NCBI GenBank assembly: GCA_030151225.1
Contig: JASLEG010000149.1
Coordinates: forward strand, 1-20,858
From: Burkholderia sp.
GTDB lineage: Bacteria > Pseudomonadota > Gammaproteobacteria > Burkholderiales > Burkholderiaceae
DNA length: 20,858 nt
Direction: 5' to 3'
This document shows positions 9,401 through 13,958 of this stretch, one piece after another. Made by a program: the position numbers and the translations under genes. Numbering within the stretch: the stretch's first letter is position 1; each line of letters opens with the position of its first letter. Below the pieces are notes generated by a model. That model did not search any database, was not told the origin of the DNA, and worked only from the letters and a program-made list of their open reading frames with translations.

Positions 9401-12400
9401 CGGTGTCGCCGTCGTGGATCTTCACGAGCGCGTTCGGCTCGGCCTTGCCGCTGTAGGTGGGCGTGGCGTCGTCGGTGGTCGAGCCGTTGCCGATCGCGCC
9501 GGTGATGGCGCCGGCGTTGTCGACCAGCGTTTCATTCGTGGCCGCGGCCGGCGCCTCGGTATCCACGTGGATCGCGTATTCGCCGGTCTTCTCGCCAAGC
9601 GTGCCGCCCGGCGTGGCCACCGCGGCCTGGAACGTGTGCGGGCCGTCGGCCAGCGCGCCAGCCGGCCGGAACGTCCAGCGGCCGTTCTCGCCCGCTGCCA
9701 CGCTGCCGACATCCCTGCCGTCGACGAACACGTGCACGATGCTGCCTGCCGGTGCCGTGCCCGACACGGTCGGCCGCGTATCGTTGGTCGCGCCGTCGGG
9801 CGCCACGTTGCCGACCTGCGGCTGCACCGCGTCGAACACGCCCGTGATCGCCGGCTCGCCCGGCACGCCGCCCACCTGCAGCGAGAAGTCGAAGGCCGCG
9901 CTGTCCTTGCTCGCATTGCCGGCCGCGTCGGTGGCCACCGCCGAAATCGCGTGCGTGCCTTCCGGCAGCGGCGTATCGGGACGGAAGCTCCAGTGGCCGC
10001 TCGCGTCGGCCCGCGTGCTGCCCAGCAGCACCCGGGTGCCGTTCACCACGTCGTGGATCAGCACGATGCTGCCCTGCTCGGCCGTACCGTTCAGCACCGG
10101 CCGCGCATCGTCGGTCACGTCCTTCGGATGCAGCGGGCCGGTCAGCTCGCCCACGTTGTCCACGATCTCGGTGATCGACGGCGCATCCGGCGCCACCGTG
10201 TCCACCACCAGTTCATACGGCGGCGACACCTCGCTGCGCGCGCCGTTCGCGTCGCGCGACCAGGCGGTCAGCTTGTGATTGCCGTCGGCCAGCGCCTGCG
10301 CGGCGGCTGGCGTGAACACCCATTTGCCCTGCGCATCGGCCGTGGCCGTGCCGATCTGCCTGCCGTTGTCGAGAATCGTGACGATCGCGCCAGCCTTCGC
10401 GGTGCCGTGCAGCGCCGGATGCGTGTCGTTGGTGGCGCCGCCGTTCGGCACCGAGCCGGTTTGCGGCTCGGTCGCATCCACCGCGTCGGTGATCAGCACG
10501 CTGCCCGGGCCGGTGGTGTCGACGATCACATCGAACGCCTCGCTCGGCTCGCTCGCATTGCCGGCCGCGTCGCGTGCCACGGCGGTGAAGCTGTGCGGGC
10601 CGTCGACCAGCGGCACCTGCGGGGTGAAGCTCCAGTTGTAGGTGGCATCGACGACCGTCGAGCCGATCACGCGGCCGTTGTCGTAGAGGGTCAGCACCGA
10701 GCCCGGCTCGGCCATGCCCGACAGCGTGGGCGTGGTGTCGTCGGTGGTGCCGTGATGGGGGATCAGCGATTGCGAGGGGCCGACATCGTCGCGCACCTGG
10801 TCGATCGACGGCTGATCCGGCGGCGTGAGGTCCACCTCGATCGCGAACGGCGCGGTGGCCGCGCTTTCCTTGCCGTCGAGCGTGGCGGTGGCCGTGATCG
10901 CGTGCGGGCCTTCGGCCAGCTCGGTCGCCACCTTCAGCGCCCAGTGGCCGGTGTCGTCGGCCTGCACCGAGCCGGCCGGCGCGCCGTCCACATAGAGCGT
11001 CACGAGCGAGCCGGGCACGGCCTTGCCCGTCACTTCCGGGTGGCGGTCGTCGGTGATGCCGCCGGGCGGCAGCACGCCCTGCACCGTGCCCACGTGATCG
11101 ATCACCTCGTTGATCGCCACCACGAGCCGGCTGGTGTCCACCACGAAATCGTGCACGGCACCGCGCGGGCTCACGTTGCCGGCCGCGTCGGTCACCGTGG
11201 TGAACAGGTGGTGCGCGCCGTCGGCGAGCGGGGTGCCGGGATGGAAGGACCAGTGGCCGTCGTCGCCGACCCGCGCCGTGCCGAGCACGGTGTTGCCGTC
11301 GTAAATGGTCACGTGTGCATGCGGCTCGGCCGTGCCGCCGAAGGCGGGCGTGGCATCGTCGGTGGTTGCGCCGTTCGCGATCGGGCCGGTGGCGTCGCCC
11401 ACGTTGTCGTTCAGGGTTTCGTTGCTCGAGGCGCCCGGCGCCTGTGTGTCGACGTTGATCGGGTATTCGCCGGACTTCATGCCCGGCTTGCCGCCGGGCA
11501 TCTGCGCGGAAGCGCTGAACAGATGCTGGCCTTCGGTGAGCGGCGTGTCGGGCCGGAAATTCCAGCGCCCGTGCTCGTTGGCCGTGGTACTCGCATACAC
11601 GCGGCCGTCGAGGTAGATGTTCACGATGCTGCCGGCCGGCGCCACGCCGTTGACGGTCGGCTGCGTGTCGTTGGTCGCGCCGTAGCGCTCGACGTTGCCG
11701 ATCTGCGGCTCCACCGCATCGAACACGCCCGTGATCGACGGCGAGGCCGGCACGCCACCGATCTCCAGCGTGAAGTCGAAGGCCTCGCTCGGTTCGCTGC
11801 GGTTGCCCACCGCATCGCGCGCGACGATCACCAGCTGATGGTCGCCCTCGGGCAGCGCCGACTCCGGCCGGAACGCCCAGCTGCCGTCCTTGCCGGCCGT
11901 CACGCTGCCGAGCAGCACCTGCTTGCCGAACACGGTGTCGTAGATCAGCACGAGGCTGTCGTGCTCGGCCGTGCCCTTGATCTCGGGGCGCGGATCGTCG
12001 GTGGTGTCGTGCGGCTGCAGTGCGCCCGTCACCGGGCCTTCGTTGTCGACCACCTCGGTCACGAGCGGTTTGGCCGGCGGCACGGTGTCCACGTTCACGT
12101 GGAATGCCTCGCTCGGCACGCTGACGTTGCCGGCCGGATCCTCGGCGCGAACCGTCAGCACGTGTTCGCCGTCGCTCAGCGCGGTGGCCGGCGTGAAGCG
12201 CCAGGTTCCGTCCTGGCCCGCGGTCACCCTGCCGATCACGGTGTCGCCGTCGCGGATCGTGACGCGGGTGCCGGCCTCGGCCGTGCCGGACAGCGTGGGC
12301 TTCGGATCGTCGGTGGCACCGTGGCTCGCGATCGGGCCCGTGATCGTGCCGACGTGATCGATCAGTTCGTCGATCGTGGGCTGGACGGGCGGCGTGGTAT

Positions 12401-13613
12401 CGATGTCGACGATATAGGGGCGCGAAGCCGCGCTCGTGTTGCCGAGATCGTCGGTGGCCACCGCGATGAAGCCATGGCGACCGTCGGCGAGCGTGCCGGA
12501 CACGCGAATCGACCAGACGCCGCTCTCGTCGATCCTGACGCTGCCCAGCGGCGTGGTGCCGTCGCTGTCGTACAGATGGATGACCGAGCCGATCTTGCCG
12601 CGCCCCTCGACGATCGGCCGGTTGTCGTTGGTGACGTCAAGGCGATTGACCACGCCCGTGTGCGGATCGACGTGATCGAGCACGCGGTCGACCAGCGGCC
12701 GGCTCGGCGGCGAGGTATCGACCGTCATGTGGTAATCGGTGGAGTCGCTGCGCCGGCCCTGCGTGTCCACCTCGACGATCGAGAACTGATAGGCGCCGTC
12801 GGGCAGCGGCGCGTCGAGCGACATCTGCCAGGCGCCGTCCTGGCCCACGGTGGTGGCGCCGAGCCTGGCGCCCTCGAACCAGACCTCGATCGCGTTGCCG
12901 GGCGTCTCGCCCGTGCCCTTGAACAGCGGCGTGGTGTCGCCGGTGGCCGCGCCATCGGTGATCGGCTTCAGCGTGTCTCCGTTGTCGTCGAACACGCCGG
13001 TCAGGCCCGGCGCGGCCGGCGCGCCGGCTTCCGGCGGGGTCTGCTTATCGCGCGAGCTCGCATGATCGTTGCTCGCCGCGGAGCTCGCGACGCCGGCCGC
13101 CATCGCCCCCAACGGCACCGCGAAGGCCGCGCCGATCGCACCGAGCGTGCCGAGGCCCATCGCGCCCGCGGCGCCCTGCGCGGCCGCCATGGCTTCCGCC
13201 AGGCCCGGCACCGCGCTGCCCGCGCCGAGCCCGACCGGCGTGGACACCCCCTCGGCGATTGCGCCGAGATCACCCGCGGTGCCCGCACCGCCGGCGCCCG
13301 ACGCCGTGGTGTATTCGAAGTACTGGCCGCCCTGCGCCTCGCCCGCCAACTGGCTGCCCGAACCGTAGTAATCCTGGATGACGAGCTGGGGCTGATCGGC
13401 ACTCGCGCCCTCCAGCCCGATATGCAGATCCTTGCCGACGCGGCTGACCGACACGTGCTGTGGCGCGAGCCCGGTGGATTCGTCGATCAACACGAACCTG
13501 CCGTTCTGCACGGCCTGAACGGTTTGCGTGCCGGCCACGCCGGGCTGCCATTCCACGGCTTTCGCCACCGATTTCCCGTTGACGACGTCGAGTTTGATGA
13601 TACGTGTGCTCAC
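498..13613 (-). CDS. Giant BapA-type adhesin with 38 Ig-like repeats
   Basis: A 4,371-aa predicted surface or biofilm adhesin. Residues 1-103 form a BapA-like prefix domain (MSTRIIKLDVVNG ... DYYGSGS ... GGQYFEY). Residues 104-206 are Gly/Ala-rich with a hydrophobic stretch near 150-180. Residues 207-4183 hold 38 bacterial Ig-like domains of 103-112 aa with the pattern TDDxxPTxxGxAExG, GxWxFxP, LxDGxH, DAAGNxS, VDTxxP. Residues 4184-4371 are a His/Asp/Gly-rich region ending in LSLTIDDVLAHG, LMVKGDAHDSVDLSG and YAVYDNAAHHAELLVQQGV, typical of C-termini of type I-secreted large adhesins. There is no Sec signal peptide, I found no cysteine on reading through, and I saw no RTX nonapeptide array. 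GTG at 13613 is preferred because AAGGGA lies 6 nt upstream; the TTG at 13619 directly abuts it. BapA and SiiE are the family analogues. Adhesion is inferred from architecture and the ligand is unknown. Confidence 0.93.
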   Translation of the reverse strand: MSTRIIKLDVVNGKSVAKAVEWQPGVAGTQTVQAVQNGRFVLIDESTGLAPQHVSVSRVGKDLHIGLEGASADQPQLVIQDYYGSGSQLAGEAQGGQYFEYTTASGAGGAGTAGDLGAIAEGVSTPVGLGAGSAVPGLAEAMAAAQGAAGAMGLGTLGAIGAAFAVPLGAMAAGVASSAASNDHASSRDKQTPPEAGAPAAPGLTGVFDDNGDTLKPITDGAATGDTTPLFKGTGETPGNAIEVWFEGARLGATTVGQDGAWQMSLDAPLPDGAYQFSIVEVDTQGRRSDSTDYHMTVDTSPPSRPLVDRVLDHVDPHTGVVNRLDVTNDNRPIVEGRGKIGSVIHLYDSDGTTPLGSVRIDESGVWSIRVSGTLADGRHGFIAVATDDLGNTSAASRPYIVDIDTTPPVQPTIDELIDHVGTITGPIASHGATDDPKPTLSGTAEAGTRVTIRDGDTVIGRVTAGQDGTWRFTPATALSDGEHVLTVRAEDPAGNVSVPSEAFHVNVDTVPPAKPLVTEVVDNEGPVTGALQPHDTTDDPRPEIKGTAEHDSLVLIYDTVFGKQVLLGSVTAGKDGSWAFRPESALPEGDHQLVIVARDAVGNRSEPSEAFDFTLEIGGVPASPSITGVFDAVEPQIGNVERYGATNDTQPTVNGVAPAGSIVNIYLDGRVYASTTANEHGRWNFRPDTPLTEGQHLFSASAQMPGGKPGMKSGEYPINVDTQAPGASSNETLNDNVGDATGPIANGATTDDATPAFGGTAEPHAHVTIYDGNTVLGTARVGDDGHWSFHPGTPLADGAHHLFTTVTDAAGNVSPRGAVHDFVVDTSRLVVAINEVIDHVGTVQGVLPPGGITDDRHPEVTGKAVPGSLVTLYVDGAPAGSVQADDTGHWALKVATELAEGPHAITATATLDGKESAATAPFAIEVDLTPPDQPSIDQVRDDVGPSQSLIPHHGTTDDTTPTLSGMAEPGSVLTLYDNGRVIGSTVVDATYNWSFTPQVPLVDGPHSFTAVARDAAGNASEPSEAFDVIVDTTGPGSVLITDAVDATEPQTGSVPNGGATNDTHPALHGTAKAGAIVTILDNGRQIGTATADAQGKWVFTPAAAQALADGNHKLTAWSRDANGARSEVSPPYELVVDTVAPDAPSITEIVDNVGELTGPLHPKDVTDDARPVLNGTAEQGSIVLIHDVVNGTRVLLGSTRADASGHWSFRPDTPLPEGTHAISAVATDAAGNASKDSAAFDFSLQVGGVPGEPAITGVFDAVQPQVGNVAPDGATNDTRPTVSGTAPAGSIVHVFVDGRDVGSVAAGENGRWTFRPAGALADGPHTFQAAVATPGGTLGEKTGEYAIHVDTEAPAAATNETLVDNAGAITGAIGNGSTTDDATPTYSGKAEPNALVKIHDGDTVIGSTVAGQDGNWSYRLEKPLAEGAHRLSTTVTDAAGNESARGVSHDFVVDTSHLAIAIGQVVDHVGTVQGELQPGESTDDRHPEVNGKATPGSLVTVYVDGTAVGSVQAGSDGSWTLKVGPELAEGRHAITATATVDGKESAATAAFEIVVDVTPPAQPSIEQVFDDVGTEKGPVANHGTTDDSTPTLSGKAEAGSLVTILDGSTVLGSTVAGSDGSWRFTPGSALQDGTHAFTVTARDAAGNLSQPSEPFEVTVDTSNPGTTVITEVIDAVEPQTGPVEHGGASNDPRPTLNGTAKAGSIVTIRDGDTVLGSVKVDGEGKWSIRIDAAHALKDGHHTLVAQSRDASGLESKPSQPFGFDVDTVAPAKPSITEIVDNVGELTGPLHPKDTTDDARPVMSGAAEKGSIVLVYDLVNGGKTLLGSARADADGHWTFRPDTPLANGAHDLSIVAKDAAGNESPSSDGFAFSVMAGVPSAPAITGVADAVEPQVGNVAPHGATNDAQPTVHGTARPGSIVHVYVDGKEAGTTTADQDGNWSYKPAAALSDAGHVFQAQAESADGKLSAKTGEYAIVVDTQAPEASTGETLIDAAGDATGPIENGSTTDDATPTYSGKAEPNAIVKIHDGDTVIGSTVVGKDGSWSFHLTTQLADGEHHLSTTVTDAAGNESPRGASHDFTVDTSHLAIAIDQVVDHAGSITGPLQPGQPTDDPHPEVLGKAAAGSLVTVYVDGTAVGSVQAGSDGKWALTLEPALAEGKHAITATATVDGKESAATAAFEIVVDVTPPAQPSIDQVYDDVGTIQGSVKLHGVTDDTTPTLSGKAEAGAVVTILDGTTVLGSVTADEAGTWRFTPSAALADGAHSFTATARDAAGNLSQPGAAFDVTIVTTPPATPAIVEVIDNVGSLTGPLHPKDVTDDAQPVLKGTAEKLGVVLVYDAVNGTKLLLGSVQADADGHWTFRPGQPLTEGTHALSVVGRDAAGNESAPSEHFDFTLLVGGVPDQPAITGVLDAVEPQTGNVAPHGATNDTRPTVNGTAPKGTTIHVLVDGKDVGTAVSDENGRWAFRLPTALSDGDHAITAAPELAGGKLGGETGAYDIVVDTQAPEASTGETLIDAAGETTGPIGNGSTTDDTTPTYSGKAEPNAIVKIHDGDTVIGSTVAGKDGSWSFHLTTPLAEGEHHLSTTVTDAAGNESPRGASHDFTVDTSHLAIAIDQLVDHAGSITGPLQPGQPTDDQHPEVLGKATPDSLVTVYVDGKAAGSVQAGSDGKWTLTLEPALAEGRHAITATSTVNGAESKATEAFDIVVDVTPPAQPSIKQVYDDVGADQGPVKLHGTTDDTTPTLSGKAEAGAVVTILDGTTVLGSVTADEAGTWRFTPSLPMADGKHVLSVVASDAAGNASQPSEAFDFTIDTAGPGRPVISTVIDAVDPQTGLVTNDGYTNDTRPTLNGTAKAGMIVTIFDGSTVLGSTTADKTGNWSFRPDGEHVLAEGAHALHATAKEAGGTEGPASEAYTIHVDTTAPEAPTISDVIDNFGDVTGSVGQGEATDDPRPTLKGTGEPNTFVTIYDRVNGSNTFLGTTTVDADGNWVLRPANALKNGSHEFVATGSDRAGNESGASTAYDITLLQGVPTAPAISGVIDAVEPLVGNIEPNGWTNDPQPTVNGTALPGQTVHVAIDGREAGTVIASATGQWSYRPTVALGDGAHTFSVRAEGSDGQMSAPTGLYPIQVDTQAPSVSTNETLIDAVGAITGAIVNGTTTDDSTPTYSGRAEANAVVTVYDGSTVLGSTRVAADGSWHFRPATPLADGAHHLSTTVTDRAGNVSGHGQPIDFTVDASHVQISIEQVIDQAGSITGPLHSGQPTDDTQPEVKGRATAGSLVRIYVDGHAVASVQAGSDGKWALKLPQPLADGAHAITASSTQNGVESARTAAFDVTVDTQAPDRPSIDVVMDDVGVVQGAVANDGWTDDATPTLKGHAEAGSLVRILDGDKVIGSTHADARGAWAFTPAQPLADGTHAFTVTARDEAGNTSEPAKAFTIHVDTSGPHAPAIVEVIDNAGEVTGALHPRDTTDDVRPVVNGTAEKHGVVLIYDTVFGQKVLVGSTQADADGKWSFQPLPPAAPLVDGAHHLVAVTQDAGGNQSGPSNAFDFTVLVGGVPTAPAITGVYDAVEAQIGNVALHGVTNDPRATVMGTAPAGQVVHVYLDQAEIGTVKADATGHWWFRPDTPMQDGAHGFTVKVEDASGKPGLETGAYTFTVDTQAPDAATGQTLVGDVGAVTGAIAEGGVTSDATPLYAGKAEPGAIVTVYDNGRAIGSTVVDAKGNWHFQPTEPLADGHHSLSTRVTDPAGNTGPASESSNFTVDTQHPGVTIAIDQVVDHAGAITGPLQPGQSTDDVRPEIVGHALASALVKVYVNGTLAGSVQAQADGAWSLKLATALAQGDYAVTATSTPEGGKESDPSAAFGFSVDIEAPAKPSIDQILDDVGIQQGVIANGGFSDDTTPTLSGKAEANAIVIVRDGDATLGSAVADATGKWSFTPFVRLSDGEHVFTVVAQDAAGNTSAASDGYTLNLNTVAPGSPAIEHLFDEVGPITGDVVQNGVTDDTIPTFGGKAEADALVTLYADGNGEHRVLGSTYADANGEWSIKPHQDFDDGVFRISMTAIDKAGNVSAPSEPYLLEVDTTPPATPMVTDMIENVEGVTGSIGADGGTTTDHRPTVVGTSEAGTLITVRLEGSGVIGSTVADEHGHWSFRPAEPFGDGVHALSFSASDRAGNPSATTEKFSVTIEPVPVETKVAHDAGGEADSLFAGEHDLATHAGDAGSGTMHPHGDVAATPPAPAAVEQQDGHAVPAVQGADQSFDLTAFAAAASQARFDVIDLGAAKGGGAGGNTLSLTIDDVLAHGGKDLFVDDGRTQLMVKGDAHDSVDLSGSLGGQGGDAWAKSGETNVDGVTYAVYDNAAHHAELLVQQGVTTHLM
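1677..3263 (-). repeat. Super-unit 6 (A-B-C-D-E), 1,587 bp
   Basis: Domains 32-36, residues 3451-3979. The A domain begins EVIDNAGEVTG and is 112 aa because of an extra Pro/Ala insertion (PLPPAAP). Small insertions in C and D account for the rest of the 21-bp difference from units 3 and 5. It is followed by two divergent cap domains (37 and 38) instead of another unit. Confidence 0.8.
3264..4829 (-). repeat. Super-unit 5 (A-B-C-D-E, no F), 1,566 bp
   Basis: Domains 27-31, residues 2929-3450. F is absent, as in unit 3, and the A domain is again 108 aa with a one-residue-shorter linker (QGVP). This A domain is the most divergent of the six, beginning DVIDNFGDVTG. The length matches unit 3 exactly. 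Confidence 0.85.
4830..6716 (-). repeat. Super-unit 4 (A-B-C-D-E-F), 1,887 bp
   Basis: Domains 21-26, residues 2300-2928. The A domain begins EVIDNVG and carries the EKLGVVLVYD variant shared with unit 6 (EKHGVVLIYD). F is present and begins TVIDAVDPQTG. The C-D-E segment is nearly identical at DNA level to that of unit 3. Confidence 0.85.
6717..8282 (-). repeat. Super-unit 3 (A-B-C-D-E, no F), 1,566 bp
   Basis: Domains 16-20, residues 1778-2299. Type F is absent and E runs straight into the next A. The A domain is one residue shorter (108 aa, AGVP instead of GGVP). The E-to-A linker reads IVTTPP rather than the usual VDTTPP. Its C, D and E domains are the closest I can see to those of unit 4. 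Confidence 0.85.
8283..10169 (-). repeat. Super-unit 2 (A-B-C-D-E-F), 1,887 bp
   Basis: Domains 10-15, residues 1149-1777. The A domain begins EIVDNVGELTG and ends in a GGVP linker; F begins EVIDAVEPQTG. The start of this unit and the start of unit 3 share about 64 identical bases across the A-domain boundary. The length equals units 1 and 4 exactly. Confidence 0.85.
10170..12056 (-). repeat. Super-unit 1 (A-B-C-D-E-F), 1,887 bp
   Basis: Domains 4-9 of the adhesin, residues 520-1148, in order A to F. The A domain begins EVVDNEG and is 109 aa, ending in a GGVP linker. F is present (106 aa, begins DAVDATEPQTG). Boundaries are set at the first codon of each A domain. Confidence 0.85.
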
Positions 13614-13619
13614 AAGCAA

Positions 13620-13625
13620 TCCCTT
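13620..13625 (-). promoter_or_regulatory. Ribosome binding site that selects the GTG start of the adhesin
   Basis: The minus strand reads AAGGGA-TTGCTT-GTG. The spacing of 6 nt suits the GTG at 13613. The TTG at 13619 would have no spacing at all. The chosen start gives MSTRIIKLDVV. Confidence 0.65.
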
Positions 13626-13820
13626 AAATTTTCGTTAACAAACGCTGGCTCGGAAAATCATCGAATGCGCCACGGCCACTGACGGCTCACTCTCGAGCGA
13701 CGGTCCCTTCTAGAACTGCGGAAATTGTCTTCAGCAAGCAAATTCACAACAACTTGATTCGTCAGAAATTAGTTTCGGTTATTGCGACGCTTTACGAATT
13801 TCAGATTATTCTAAAATCGC

Positions 13821-13869
13821 GGATTAATTTCATTCCCAGATAATTCGGTCAACTCTTAAGAATTAATCC
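13821..13869. repeat. Perfect 9-bp inverted repeat in the adhesin promoter region
   Basis: GGATTAATT (13821-13829) and AATTAATCC (13861-13869) are exact inverted copies with 31 bp between them and a centre-to-centre spacing of 40 bp. The left arm covers the candidate -10 hexamer and the right arm lies just upstream of the -35. A 12-of-14 palindrome centred on CTTAAG (13851-13864) sits between them. Binding by a dimeric regulator is an inference. Confidence 0.6.
13823..13852 (-). promoter_or_regulatory. Weak sigma70-like promoter candidate for the adhesin gene
   Basis: On the minus strand TTGACC (5 of 6 to the -35 consensus) is followed after 18 nt by ATTAAT (4 of 6 to the -10 consensus). The setting is an AT-rich island in otherwise GC-rich DNA, about 210 nt upstream of the adhesin start. 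A TAGAAT hexamer about 10 nt further downstream is a second -10 candidate but has no good -35. The whole gap from the operon terminator to the adhesin start holds no gene that I can see. Confidence 0.35.
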
Positions 13870-13897
13870 GGTACTCGAATTCGCCGGCGGCGGCGGC

Positions 13898-13923
13898 AAA
13901 AAAAAACCGGCGCATGGCGCCGG
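13898..13923 (-). terminator. Intrinsic terminator at the end of the tad operon
   Basis: On the minus strand CCGGCGC-CAT-GCGCCGG forms a 7-bp stem with a 3-nt loop, followed directly by nine T residues. It lies about 35 nt after the stop of the TPR/glycosyltransferase gene. It separates the tad operon from the adhesin transcription unit. Confidence 0.92.
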
Positions 13924-13958
13924 CGTCAAAGGCCAATACGAGGAAAACCGATGGTGAA

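Larger units (their letters stand above)
1065..12995 (-). repeat. Tandem array of 38 Ig-like domain repeats
   Basis: Within the giant adhesin gene, 38 units averaging 314 bp follow one another without interruption. Reading the translation shows six domain types. A begins E-I/V-V/I-DN and carries a YDxVNGxxLLGS insertion. B begins GVxDAVEPQxGNV with TND. C begins TLIDxxGxxTG. D begins QVVDHxGxxxGxLQPG. E begins QVxDDVG. F begins xxxDAxEPQTG with TND and TAKAG. Domains 1-3 and 37-38 lie outside the ordered units and, apart from the E-like domain 3, are divergent, while the central units are highly alike. This is a coding repeat, not a CRISPR or satellite. Confidence 0.92.

Noticed and set aside
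1065..12995. CRISPR-like or satellite-like periodic repeat
   Set aside because: The 314-bp period is coding, in frame throughout, with protein-level conservation. There are no short direct repeats with unique spacers.
13000..13300. LapG-type protease site (TAAG-like) in the Ala/Gly-rich N-terminal segment of the adhesin
   Set aside because: AAG tripeptides occur there, but in low-complexity sequence where they arise by chance. No LapD or LapG gene is in the window, and the prefix domain is BapA-like rather than a clear LapA retention module.
13614..13897. Small protein or RNA gene in the intergenic region before the adhesin
   Set aside because: I see no open frame with a ribosome binding site and no tRNA-like or riboswitch-like fold. 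The AT-rich content is explained by a promoter and leader.
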